In this document: positions 19,562 to 29,763 of the stretch, in pieces
Layout: every line of letters begins with the position of its first letter
How positions within the stretch are numbered: position 1 is the first letter of the stretch
DNA from: Phymatolithon calcareum
Taxonomy: Eukaryota; Rhodophyta; Florideophyceae; Hapalidiales
Length of the DNA: 64,000 nt
NCBI GenBank assembly: GCA_977006965.1
Contig: OZ345354.1
Span: 248,001-312,000 of the forward strand
Direction: 5' to 3'
Position numbers and translations under genes: made by a program
The notes under the pieces: model-generated
Told to the model about the DNA's origin: nothing
The model's input: only the letters and a program-made list of their open reading frames with translations
Database searches by the model: none

Positions 19562-22221
19562 TGAATTTTTTGATCATAAGAGAAGAATATTTTCTCTTCT
19601 GGCTTAATGTGAGGCTGGGCTGAGTCAGGCTGCATGGGGTCGAAAGGAAGAAGATCGACACGTAATGCACATTTAAAAGCAGTGGGCGCAAATGCGAGAG
19701 ACTAATCCATCCAATATTTGAACTTCAAAGACAACCCCTTGTCCCTCTCAAGGCAGGGAATGTACAGTCTTGGGTGCCGTGTCTTCAGTGGGCTGCTCAT
19801 GTGAGGAACTCCTTGACTGCGATTAGTAATTATCCAGGAGATACCGACATGGCAGGATTCCAAAAGGCCGAACATAGAAGTGAGGCAAGGAGCGCCGTTG
19901 CGACTGTTGATGTTTCTAGATGCAGCCCTGCAAGCGGCTTAAAAGAGTACTCCAGGCGTGCAACGCAAGAGTCAAAAGTATACTTTTCTCTGCAGAAGCG
20001 CGACTTTCTTTTTCGACAACGACCTATTTCGAAGAGTGCGCAAACCAAGCTAAACAAGATTGTTGCTGTCGATGGACTCTAGATCGATAATCGACTTTCA
20101 ATTCAAAACGTCAGTTTTTGCGTATCATTGCGTCAATTATATCTCGTTAGCAGGGTGCACCGTGGCAGAGAACAGTCATCATAATGGGACCCCGATCGAA
20201 AGACTAGAGACGCAATGGCAATTCTACAACAAAGTAAGCATAAGACGACAGAGGCTGTGTTGTAGAAACGTGAAGGGCGAGAAGGTAGAGAGCGGGAGGG
20301 ATCCGTGTAATGATTCCTCAGGTAGAAGCTCCAAAGTAAGGTCAGCCCGCTTTTGTACAAATATCTTCAATGGTTGCGTCGCAGTGGTGTCCGCCAATAT
20401 GCAGTGATAGGTTAGTTGGTTTTTCTCATGGCGACTGTTGAGAATATTTGATGATTTTATTAATAGTAACGGGGTAGCTTTTGCAAGATTATCTAAGCTG
20501 AAGTCCTCTGTCTACTCAAAACGTCCTTGATTCGTATTTCTCCGCCAAAAAACGCTCTTTTGAGGCTCTTGCTCTTAAACGCAATTTCAGTGCTCACCTT
20601 CGACGAGGCTAGAGTTTGCAACTGTTGGTGATATACCTAACAGCGGTACAATCGTATTCACTGATTCTTGTAAGTAGACGCGATAAGCCCGAGTGTGCAA
20701 GTCCCGCCGGTTTTGTGGCGCATTTGCATGCAAGTTAATGTGCCGCGAAAGCGGCGGGACTTGCACAGACGGGTAAAATTAATCAGCAGACATCAGAGAA
20801 TTTCGGCTAGAATGTCGAACAGTCGACATATCGTGCTGAGAGAAATCATTTTCTTAAAAATGAAACGTTGCGCCAGCGCGAATGTTCCTTTCTACATTAA
20901 AGAAGGAGATAGAGTTGCAGGAAACGCAGCAAAGGTATTGGAGGAGCAAATCATTGGCACTCATCTGGACAAGAGACTGCTGCGAAATATATCACTCCAA
21001 GGGAGGCCTTCGTCACACCTACGTCTGAATCAGATGGATGCAGAGGGGTGTATTAGCTGCTCTTTCATTTATCTCATTCCCAATCCATCTCTCCCTCCTG
21101 GCTGCTCCTTGCACGACATATCCCATCACTGGACTGACGCAATCTTGTGAGGTGCGCATGCTAATGTGGAATAAAATCCCGCATATTTCGTAGACATTAG
21201 AGCTCTAGTTCGTCCTAGGAGGAAACTGCATACGCTATATCGTCTATAAGGAGCCCGGCCGCATCCAAATGTATCCTCCTTCAAAATGGTGCCAGAGTAT
21301 GAGTAAATCTCAAGCCGATCACCCACATGTTGCTGTTTGGCCAGCTTTGTATTTAACAACACCCAGACGAACGTTCAGGCCACCTGTTGTAATGCGACGC
21401 AATGTTCCCCATCTGTCGCTACTTCCGTTGCACCGCACCTTTCACCACACTGCCGCCCGACTGCATCCCACAGCAGGGTGCATGCTTGCTTGTAAGCTCT
21501 ACTCGTCGATGTGTTTGCACTTTCGCGTAAAGCGCTCTCCGCTGTCTACACTTGTTCGTTTCCGGGGTGTTCAAGGTATTGGTGGAAGGTCGCTCGATGA
21601 GAGGCCCGGTCTCCGGCATGTGCATCGTATTCGATGTTCGTGCATGCGTCGTGCGGGCTACTCGAGTGTGGAGTCGTCCTTCAGCTTCTCTCTTCAGGTA
21701 ACAAGTTCTAGTATCTACAGTGATGGCGTTGGTGTGGCACGGCGACGGTTGCGTGGTCACTGTTGGAGTTATGAACGAGGTAGTTGATGCATGTGACGCT
21801 AAAAAAGCTTGTGACTGTCATTGAGGCGCGTGCAAGGTTAATTAGGGAGAGTGAAGTGGCTTTTGATTACTATGTATGTACGTAATGGAAGATGCGCTTG
21901 TGTGTTCATCACAAGCATTTCCTCCGTGTCAACCGGCTGAGGGGGTAGACATCTATTCGGACCTCGGCTGCGCCTCGGTTGAATATCATGCCCTCAGGCT
22001 CATGTCATCCCTTGCAGCCGGTGCACAACCCCCCCATGTCGCACTGACACAATGTCATTGTGTTTTTGCAAATTCGATATTGTATTGGTATTACTGCTAT
22101 GTAGGCTTTCGATGGCATTGTAGAACAGCCTTACAGTCCAGATCAAAACGAGTCGAGACCCGGTGGGGGTTAGTGACTAGGGGCAATGCTCACTGAACAA
22201 GTTGTGGAACCGAGAACTGGA
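19562..22221. other. Gene-poor stretch, no gene recognised
   Basis: About 2.7 kb with only short frames. The longest is 172 codons at 21269-21787 (+), with Arg/Ser-biased composition and no family features. A strong hairpin lies at 20694-20767. No transposon domain is visible. Confidence 0.4.
20694..20767. repeat. Hairpin: 16-bp perfect inverted repeat with 42-nt loop
   Basis: The arms TGTGCAAGTCCCGCCG (20694-20709) and its exact reverse complement (20752-20767) enclose a loop that itself has partly complementary arms (GGCGCATT and AATGTGCC). The structure could be a small foldback element or a structured RNA. No TA duplication or A/B box is seen. Confidence 0.8.
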
Positions 22222-22261
22222 TGTCGCAAAATGGTGCAATCGATGAAGTGGAAATCGAGAA
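22222..22261 (+). repeat. Direct repeat copy 1 flanking the left palindrome arm
   Basis: About 40 bp (TGTCGCAAAATGG...ATCGAGAA) recur with a few changes at 25725-25765 inside the palindrome spacer, in the same orientation. The two copies bracket the left arm. Confidence 0.8.
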
Positions 22262-22277
22262 CACTTGACAGTCCGCT

Positions 22278-22620
22278 GATGTTGCAACGACGCTGGTCAA
22301 TACTGGCGCAAACACCGCGGCACCGGCACAGGAGAAAATGGAATCGTCCCCGCTAGACCGAGGTAGCGCGCGCTTCGAGACATTGGCTCTGTCGGGGATG
22401 GGCCTGGCGTTGGACTTTATGAAATTGCAGTGGCGGCATTAGTGCCGGTTTGCGATGCGGATTTGGACTTGGGAGATGGAGAGGTGGCATGGAAGCGATG
22501 CGGAAATGAAGATCACACGGGCGGGATCGCCGTTCTCCGAATAGAGAACCGTCCGAACACACGGCCAAAAAACTTGAACTTAAAAAAGATGCTCAGTTAG
22601 GGCGCGACGTGGCGTATCAT
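22278..22620 (-). pseudogene. Truncated TMEM69/DUF3429 pseudogene
   Basis: On the minus strand this is homologous to the first ~110 codons of the intact gene at 28203. The equivalent ATG is at 22620 and the next codons match, but a TCA codon has become TAA at codon 8, further stops follow, and small indels shift the frame. The homology stops just inside the first membrane segment at about 22278, where the inverted duplication ends, so the rest of the gene was never copied or was lost. Confidence 0.88.
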
Positions 22621-22621
22621 G

Positions 22622-23253
22622 GTCAGTGTGTAGCTTTGAGAGGGAACTAGTGAAGTCCTCTACACCCAGATCTGGGATCGCGTTACTTTGGTGGCCAAAT
22701 TTGATACTTCGTCAAGCCATTTTATGATAAATGATGCGTCAAATTCTGCAAGCATGTAGTCTCGTTAGGACTGAGCGACTGAGCAAGAAGAAGCGTTGAG
22801 GAGCATTGAGAAAGCAAAGAGACGTTGCAGATGACAGTTTAAGTGAAAAAGCAAGAGATTTCTCGCACTAAATTGTAGTCAAACCTTGGTATCGTAGATT
22901 GATAGTACTACGTTGTATGGGTTGACATCCTCTGTAAGTGCTGTACCTTGAAAGAAGAAAAACAAAAAGATCAAAGTGGTGTAATGAGAGAGCAGAGCGA
23001 AGCATGGAAGAGAAGTGGGCGGCAGATATATTCTGTTGACACACTGTAAGTCAGGAAAAACGCCATGACCAGAACTTTGGAAACGAGATCATCTTGAAAC
23101 AATTGGTCGTTGAAAAGAGCAGAAACATGCCACTTGTCAGGCAGAAATAAAAAGCCACTATCCTCCCCAGATGAGAAGCAGCTCGAGATATGAATCCCTA
23201 AAGGGCCGTTAGAAGAGACCGTTCACAATATTGATCCCGTTTGGCATTGGGTT
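22622..23253. other. Intergenic within the left arm
   Basis: Homologous to 27598-28202 in the right arm at roughly 90% identity. It holds the 3' flank of CCCH gene A and the former upstream region of the TMEM69 copy. No separate gene is recognised. Confidence 0.6.
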
Positions 23254-24684
23254 CTACGCAATCGGAGCAGCAAATACTGGGGAACCCCTGTCGGAATAAT
23301 TGTGCTCAGTCTTCAGGTGACCATGCGTGGGCATTTGAGCGACCAAAGCAGAATCGACACACCATCCATTCTTCCCTCCAGTCTGTGAAACATCTTTGGG
23401 AACGTAGTAATTAACAAGAGAATGTGCCCTCTCCGATGAGCCATGCACGTAAGATGACTGCGTACAGTAAAAGGGTGCTCCCGGATCCGGTATAGCGGGC
23501 ATATGCCTCTGATGAAACACAACGGGAATATCCTGCTTCGCGAACACACCGATCGCCGTTGCAAATGTTGTCTGAGAAGCAGATACAGGAAATTGAGTAG
23601 CATTCCAACAAGGGCGCTGTTGCTCCACAGTTGGTAGTCCCTTAAGTCGAGTCTTTGTGTCGGTGAAAAGCGAATACCGAGTTTCCGGTGTTCCATGTTC
23701 CAAGGCTCGTCGGCCGGCAAACGAAATCAAGTTAGACAGAACGGCACTGGGTTCCTGACTCTCGAACGCGCGGGGAATACTATGCTTCACTCGCCATATG
23801 TTGTTGCCAGAACTGTTGAAATGAAGACCTCGTGAGAGCATTTGGAAGGAGTCGCCAGTCAGCATTCCCCAATCCATACGATTTCCGTCATTGGCATCGC
23901 TATACGACTGCACTGCTATATCATGCATGTTGAATGCGCCGGCAGAATCAGCAAACATGTTCCAGTGTGGTGCATGGGGGAACTGTGTGCCAAATCCTGG
24001 CGGAGCATCGCGCTCATCTTGTGCGAAGCTTTTGAGAGACCCGGATGACTGGTGCAGTACATCGCCAGAGTTACGATTAACCCCAAGAAGGGGAGGAAGG
24101 TTGATTTCCTCCATGATCGACTGCTGATAATATCCGAGAGGGGAACGTGCTCTAATCGAGGCAATACCTCCCTTGAATGAGCACTGTGTTCCGCTGTAGT
24201 TTCTGGCATGCGGACTCCATATTCCTAACCCTATAGGAGTCACCTCTTCCGGACGACGGAGACCAGGAATGTCGGACTTGTGAAGAAATTGACAGAAAGA
24301 TCCGTGCCGACACTCACCGGTTCTGGTTTCACGAAGACACGGCTTCGTCTTGTACAGCGGATGCTTACGTAGTTCTTTCTCACCGTGTGCAAATCGGCAA
24401 CTCTCACCGTAGTTGCAATATCCCATATTGGTGTGCCTGCTACAGAGAACGGTCTTGTATTGAGTCTTGAGAATTATGGGATTTGGGAAGTCCGTGTGAC
24501 CATTGATGTTGAGCTGGATGCTTCGGAACCCATTCACGGAATGATTATCGGATGGCTGTTGCGAGTGATACGGCAATAATGAAAGGTCATGCGGATCGTT
24601 GACTCCGAACGGACGTACATAGTGCAATGATTGCTGCGGGTTGGTGAAGTGTGGGGATGGATGAGTCTGTGGCGAGGGTTGCAT
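23254..24684 (-). CDS. Tandem CCCH zinc-finger protein A (TTP-like)
   Basis: The 476-residue protein carries two tristetraprolin-type fingers: C81-x8-C90-x5-C96-x3-H100 and C116-x8-C125-x5-C131-x3-H135, each preceded by a Y-K-T-x-x-C lead-in (YKTVLC, YKTKPC). Such tandem fingers bind single-stranded AU-rich RNA and control mRNA decay or translation. The lead-in is YKT rather than the YKTEL of animal TTP. The N-terminal 75 residues are rich in Gln, Pro and His, and the C-terminal 340 residues are low in recognisable structure, probably disordered. The start is the first ATG, identical in position to copy B. Copy B lies 2.1 kb away on the opposite strand, head to head. Confidence 0.88.
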   Translation of the reverse strand: MQPSPQTHPSPHFTNPQQSLHYVRPFGVNDPHDLSLLPYHSQQPSDNHSVNGFRSIQLNINGHTDFPNPIILKTQYKTVLCSRHTNMGYCNYGESCRFAHGEKELRKHPLYKTKPCLRETRTGECRHGSFCQFLHKSDIPGLRRPEEVTPIGLGIWSPHARNYSGTQCSFKGGIASIRARSPLGYYQQSIMEEINLPPLLGVNRNSGDVLHQSSGSLKSFAQDERDAPPGFGTQFPHAPHWNMFADSAGAFNMHDIAVQSYSDANDGNRMDWGMLTGDSFQMLSRGLHFNSSGNNIWRVKHSIPRAFESQEPSAVLSNLISFAGRRALEHGTPETRYSLFTDTKTRLKGLPTVEQQRPCWNATQFPVSASQTTFATAIGVFAKQDIPVVFHQRHMPAIPDPGAPFYCTQSSYVHGSSERAHSLVNYYVPKDVSQTGGKNGWCVDSALVAQMPTHGHLKTEHNYSDRGSPVFAAPIA

Positions 24685-26765
24685 ATTGGGAAGGGCTCCG
24701 GGTGGTTACCCGAACTTTACGTTTGTGCTTGTGCTTGGCGCAATGTGGGAGATTGGTCGATGACTATGGCGATTTAAGTAGGCGCGCGTTGAACCATGAA
24801 AAGGATATCGTCTTCCAGATACATCTACGGAAGGCAGACACCACTGGTTAGTCTAGACCGGAAGTACCGAGTGTGGAGGTGCACAAAATAATTCGGAGGG
24901 AGGGCGGTCTTCCAGATGCATGTGGGAAAGCTTGGTGACTGACACTGTTAGTAGCTCGTTAGCGGAAATATTGAAAAATGTGGTGCACGCATTTGTTCGA
25001 TCACACCACTATCAGCTCAAATTTGAAGTCGATTCCAGTCTACTACACTCTCGGTTGTTAAATTTGTTATGGGAGATCGGTATTCGCAGGTGAGAAGTGG
25101 TGTAGACAAGGGACTGGCAGTCCACTATGTGATAATTTCAGTGTCGGTGTGTGTGATTATACTAATCGACACGATCGATACGACAAGGTACCATGCAAGC
25201 ATTTCGAGCAAAAAGCGGGGAGCGAATCCAGTCTTGTGGCGTTCTTGTCGATCACCAAAAGGCAGGATGGAGACCGATCACAATGCCATCACGTATGATC
25301 TTCAACAAGGACAACGCTTCTTCCTGTAGACCGCTCATCGCGATTCTCTTGAGTACATTCTACTTTACCTCATTTCGTGAGGTGATAGAAAAGTCGGTGT
25401 AAACATCGGCATGATCATACTGTCGGCTTCAATACAGCGCTCCAACGGAACAGTAGCGAACGTGGCCCCGTAGAGTACTGAGATAGGATTACCTTGAATC
25501 CTGAGTTTTCCCACCCGCCATTCTGGTGGGCGTTTCGTGAGCTGCACAAAGGTAGGTAGCATCAGAGGAAGCCTTGCCCATATCTTCGGAAGTCTGGGGC
25601 TTTTAAATAAACTGGAATTATAAAAAAATTAGTGAACGTGATCACAGTACAGTTTTTTATACACTCACAAACTAAAATTGTTTCAGTGCGCACCCAACAG
25701 AACTCTCCTTAACATGACCTCTAGTGTCACAAAATGGATACAATCGATGAAGTGGATATCGAGAAGAGTAACAATTTTAGTTTGTGAGTATAAAAAACTG
25801 TACTGTGATCACGTTCACTAATTTTTTTATAATTCCAGTTTATTTAAAAGCCCCAGACTTCCGAAGATATGGGCAAGGCTTCCTCTGATGCTACCTACCT
25901 TTGTGCAGCTCACGAAACGCCCACCAGAATGGCGGGTGGGAAAACTCAGGATTCAAGGTAATCCTATCTCAGTACTCTACGGGGCCACGTTCGCTATTGT
26001 TCCGTTGGAGCGCTGTATTGAAGCCGACAGTATGATCATGCCGATGTTTACACCGACTTTTCTATCACCTCACGAAATGAGGTAAAGTAGAATGTACTCA
26101 AGAGAATCGCGATGAGCGGTCTACAGGAAGAAGCGTTGTCCTTGTTGAAGATCATACGTGATGGCATTGTGATCGGTCTCCATCCTGCCTTTTGGTGATC
26201 GACAAGAACGCCACAAGACTGGATTCGCTCCCCGCTTTTTGCTCGAAATGCTTGCATGGTACCTTGTCGTATCGATCGTGTCGATTAGTATAATCACACA
26301 CACCGACACTGAAATTATCACATAGTGGACTGCCAGTCCCTTGTCTACACCACTTCTCACCTGCGAATACCGATCTCCCATAACAAATTTAACAACCGAG
26401 AGTGTAGTAGACTGGAATCGACTTCAAATTTGAGCTGATAGTGGTGTGATCGAACAAATGCGTGCACCACATTTTTCAATATTTCCGCTAACGAGCTACT
26501 AACAGTGTCAGTCACCAAGCTTTCCCACATGCATCTGGAAGACCGCCCTCCCTCCGAATTATTTTGTGCACCTCCACACTCGGTACTTCCGGTCTAGACT
26601 AACCAGTGGTGTCTGCCTTCCGTAGATGTATCTGGAAGACGATATCCTTTTCATGGTTCAACGCGCGCCTACTTAAATCGCCATAGTCATCGACCAATCT
26701 CCCACATTGCGCCAAGCACAAGCACAAACGTAAAGTTCGGGTAACCACCCGGAGCCCTTCCCAAT
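24685..26765. promoter_or_regulatory. Palindromic divergent intergenic between CCCH A and B
   Basis: Two nearly identical ~1-kb inverted halves (24685-25682 and 25770-26765) meet around an 87-bp spacer (25683-25769). Each half begins at a CCCH gene start, so both genes share the same upstream DNA. Each half also contains a 65-codon frame (25365-25562 minus, 25888-26085 plus) that differs at one residue; because the whole region is identical, this conservation is no proof of coding. A longer intergenic signal such as a TATA box was not placed. Confidence 0.7.
25725..25765 (+). repeat. Direct repeat copy 2 within the palindrome spacer
   Basis: It matches 22222-22261 with a few substitutions, in the same orientation. 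Its place in the spacer marks the inner border of the left arm and may be a trace of how the inversion arose. Confidence 0.8.
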
Positions 26766-28560
26766 ATGCAACCCTCGCCACAGACTCATCCATCCCCACA
26801 CTTCACCAACCCGCAGCAATCATTGCACTATGTACGTCCGTTCGGAGTCAACGATCCGCATGACCTTTCATTATTGCCGTATCACTCGCAACAGCCATCC
26901 GATAATCATTCCGTGAATGGGTTCCGAAGCATCCAGCTCAACATCAATGGTCACAAGGACTTCCCAAATCCCATAATTCTCAAGACTCAATACAAGACGG
27001 CTCTCTGTCGCTGGCACACCAATATGGGATACTGCTATTTTGGTGACAGATGCCGGTTTGCGCATGGTGAAAAAGAACTACGTAATCACTCGCTGTACAA
27101 GACGAAGCCGTGTCGTCTTGACAGCAAAATCGGTGGATGCCCGCACGGATCATTCTGTAAATTTCTTCACAAGTCCGACATTCCTGGTCTCCGTCGTCCG
27201 GAAGAGGTGACGCCCATTGGATTTGGAATATGGAGTCCGCGTGCCAGCAACTATAGTGGAGCACAGTGCTCATTCAAGGGAGGTATTACCTCGATTAGAG
27301 CACACTCCCCTCTCGGATATTATCAGCAGCCCATCACGGAGGAAGTCAGCCTTCCTCCCCTTCTTGGGGTTCATCATGATTCTGGCGATGCACTACACCA
27401 GTCATCCGGGTCTCTCAAAAGCTTCGGACAAGATCAGCGCCATGCACCGCACTGGAAAATGTTTGCCGATTCTGCCGGCGCATTCAACATGCATGACACA
27501 ACTGTGAAGTCGTATAACGATGCCAATGACGGAAATCGTATGGACTGGGGAATGCCGACTGTCGACTCCTTCCAAATGATCTCAAGGGACTAATATTGTG
27601 AACGGCCGCTTCTAATGACCCTTTAGGGATTCATGTCTCGAGCTGCTTCTCATCTGGGGAGGTTAATGGCTTTTTGTTTCTGCCTTACAAGTGGCATGTT
27701 TCTGCTCTTTTCAACGACCGATTGTTTCAAGATGATCTCGTTTCCAAAGTTCTGGTCATGGCGTTTTTCCTCTCTCATACAGTGTGTCAACAGAATATAT
27801 CTGCCGCCCACTTCTCTTCCATGCTTCGCTCTGCTCTCTCATTACACCACTTTGATCTTTTTGTTTTTCTTGTCGCAAGGTACAGCACTTACAGAGGATG
27901 TCAACCCACACAACGTAGTACTATCAATCTACGAGACCAAGGTTTGACTACAATTTAGTGCGAGGAATCTCTTGCTTTTTCACTTAAACTGTCTTCTGCA
28001 ACCTCTCTTTGCTTTCTCAATGCTCCTCAACCCTTCTTCTTGCTCAATCGTCCGGTCCGAAAGAGACCACAAGCTTGCAGAATTTGACGCATCATTTATC
28101 ATAAAATGGTTTGGCGAAGTATCAAATTTGGCCACCAAAGCAACGCGATCCATCTGGGTGCAGAGGACTTCACCAGCTCCCTCTCAAATCTACACGCTGA
28201 TCATGATACGCCACGCCGCGCCCTCATTGCGCATCTTTTTAAGCTCAAGTTTTTCAGCCGTGTGCTCGGACACTTCTCTACTTATTCGGAGATCGGCGAT
28301 CCCGCCCGTGAGATCTTCAATTCCGCATCGCTTTCATGCCACCTCTCCCTCTCCCAAGTCCAAATCTGCGTCCCAAACCGGCACTAATGCCGCCAGCGCC
28401 ACTGCAATTTCATCAAGTCCAACGCCAGGCCCATCCCCGACAGAGTCAATGCCTCGCAGCGCGCGCTACCTCGGTCTAGCGGGGACGATTCCATTTTTCT
28501 CCTGTGCCGGCGCCGCGGTGTTTGCGCCAGAACTGTCCAGTGTCGCCGCAACAACGGCGC
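25770..28560 (+). repeat. Right arm of the inverted duplication
   Basis: This is the reverse-complement partner of 22278-25682. It carries CCCH gene B and the 5' half of the intact TMEM69 gene. Its outer border falls inside the TMEM69 coding region (near 28560), so the intact gene continues into unique sequence. That suggests the right arm is the source locus for TMEM69 and the left arm the copy. Confidence 0.9.
26766..27593 (+). CDS. Tandem CCCH zinc-finger protein B, C-terminally truncated
   Basis: The 275-residue protein is a paralogue of CCCH A. Residues 1-78 differ at one position only (Thr64 to Lys). Both fingers keep all eight zinc ligands and the YKT lead-ins, but 6 of 20 residues in finger 1 and 9 of 20 in finger 2 differ. 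An internal deletion removes about 11 residues around the PPGFG stretch of copy A. The frame ends shortly after SFQMISRD because the segment matching the last ~200 codons of A is deleted; the DNA resumes at the matching 3' flank (ATATTGTGAACGG). RNA binding should be intact, while C-terminal partner recruitment would be lost. Confidence 0.8.
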   Translation: MQPSPQTHPSPHFTNPQQSLHYVRPFGVNDPHDLSLLPYHSQQPSDNHSVNGFRSIQLNINGHKDFPNPIILKTQYKTALCRWHTNMGYCYFGDRCRFAHGEKELRNHSLYKTKPCRLDSKIGGCPHGSFCKFLHKSDIPGLRRPEEVTPIGFGIWSPRASNYSGAQCSFKGGITSIRAHSPLGYYQQPITEEVSLPPLLGVHHDSGDALHQSSGSLKSFGQDQRHAPHWKMFADSAGAFNMHDTTVKSYNDANDGNRMDWGMPTVDSFQMISRD

Positions 28561-28952
28561 AGATGTACGGTGCGTCAATCCTGAGCTTTCTCGGCGCCGT
28601 GCACTGGGGTGTAGCGCTGCGCACGGCGGGCGGATCTGCACGCGATTGGGATTTTGTGTACTCTGTTTGCCCGTCACTGGCGGCCGCCGCTGCCGCTGTG
28701 CTTCCCGTGCAGGAGGGGCTCTCTGTACTGCTGCCGTCATTCGGTGCCGCTCTCGTGTACGATTCTGTGCGGTTTGCAGGGGAGCCTGGCGTTCCGGCGT
28801 GGTATGCAAGACTGAGGAAACCGCTCACTGTGGCTGCGATGGCGAGCACTGGAATATGCCTCGGGGTTGTTTGGGAGTCCGGAGATGCGCTCTCTGTAAG
28901 AGATGCTGCGCAAAAGGCACAGGATGTACTTGTAAGTACCGGCGAGAAGTAG
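28203..28952 (+). CDS. TMEM69/DUF3429 family mitochondrial membrane protein
   Basis: From the ATG at 28203 the product is 249 residues. Residues 1-50 are Arg/Ser-rich without acids apart from one Asp (MIRHAAPSLRIFL...), as in a mitochondrial presequence. After a Ser/Thr/Pro linker comes the family core: RYLGLAGTIPFF, YGASILSFLGAVHWG (the diagnostic segment) and three or four further hydrophobic helices. The function of the family is unknown. An upstream in-frame ATG at 27972 would add 77 residues that are also homologous to DNA in the left arm, but the domain plan favours 28203. The equivalent ATG is conserved in the pseudogene copy. The 3' half is outside the inverted duplication. Confidence 0.82.
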   Translation: MIRHAAPSLRIFLSSSFSAVCSDTSLLIRRSAIPPVRSSIPHRFHATSPSPKSKSASQTGTNAASATAISSSPTPGPSPTESMPRSARYLGLAGTIPFFSCAGAAVFAPELSSVAATTAQMYGASILSFLGAVHWGVALRTAGGSARDWDFVYSVCPSLAAAAAAVLPVQEGLSVLLPSFGAALVYDSVRFAGEPGVPAWYARLRKPLTVAAMASTGICLGVVWESGDALSVRDAAQKAQDVLVSTGEK

Positions 28953-29666
28953 CAGAGGGCGAAGAGTTGGCGCACTCCGCGTTGGCGTCTGCTACACGGA
29001 TTTTGATGTGCAGTTTTTCAAATGGTTGGCTTGTGCAAATCAAAGGCAACCCTCGACCTTGAGGAGGCTTGTGGTTTGTGCAGCAGTGGAAAGATTACAA
29101 ACGTGGTTTCTGCTTCCAACGTTTGTCGCTAAGCGGTGGAGCCCAGAATATTTTGCATATCGCGAGTGTCCGAATTGGCAATCCAGGAGAACTAAATAGT
29201 ATAATTCAACGGCACGAAACATATAGCGTTCTGCAGGAACGCAGTGCTCTTCGCACCTGTATCAATTTTGTATATCAGTAGCTCCACGGTCAGTAGCCTT
29301 CTTGCGAGGCAACCCTGATGTGAAACACCGGCAATGTCGTCAGCCCAGCGGAACAATAACAGACCACAAGGCAAATCTCCGGCTGTTCACCGTCCAGCAT
29401 TCAATTCCGTCTTTGACAATTCGCCCCGACTCTTTGAAGCTGAAATTCTGCTTCGCTCATCGCGTTCTCCATAAGTGCAATCACCGAAACCCAAAACTGG
29501 ATAAGTCGAATGAAGGGCATGGAGGAGCTCTGGTTGAGGTGAGCGGGCGAGCCGTTGGACCATTTCATGCGGTAAGGATGAAGGGATGCAGTCACCTTTC
29601 GTAGCGTCGACGTTCCAAGTGCGCACAAAGTCCTATTTCGATAAGAGAAGTCGTGCTCGGGCATTT
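28953..29666. other. Intergenic, no gene recognised
   Basis: About 700 bases between TMEM69 and the foldback element. Short frames on both strands show nothing recognisable. Confidence 0.45.
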
Positions 29667-29763
29667 TAGGATTGGACCCATGGAGGGCTCTGCAATACTA
29701 TTATGTACACTGTACATAATAATATTATTATTTATTGCAGAGCCCTCTATAGGTCTAATCCTA
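29667..29763. mobile_element. MITE-like foldback element (97 bp)
   Basis: Terminal inverted repeats of about 30 bp match with four differences: TAGGATTGGACCCATGGAGG... on the left and the reverse complement on the right with A/T changes in the middle. Both contain the block AGGGCTCTGCAATA. The core is AT-rich and partly palindromic. The element starts and ends at TA, as expected for TA-target DNA transposon derivatives. It has no coding capacity and sits in the SDR gene's upstream region. Confidence 0.7.

Larger units (their letters stand above)
22278..25682 (-). repeat. Left arm of a ~6.3-kb inverted duplication
   Basis: This arm is the reverse complement of 25770-28560. It carries a TMEM69 pseudogene (22278-22620), an intergenic region, the full CCCH gene A (23254-24684) and about 1 kb of shared upstream DNA (24685-25682). 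The inner kilobase is nearly identical to the other arm (one substitution and one 2-base indel noticed by eye). The outer part is clearly more diverged, roughly one change in ten bases. The right arm is about 600 bp shorter because of a deletion in CCCH gene B. Confidence 0.92.

Noticed and set aside
21269-21787. 172-codon frame in the gene-poor stretch
   Set aside because: It has an ATG, but composition is Arg/Ser/His-biased, with no recognisable domain or homologue in the window; insufficient to call a gene.
25365-26085. 65-codon frames conserved on both palindrome arms
   Set aside because: All DNA in the core is nearly identical, so conservation of these frames says nothing about coding; no family features are seen.
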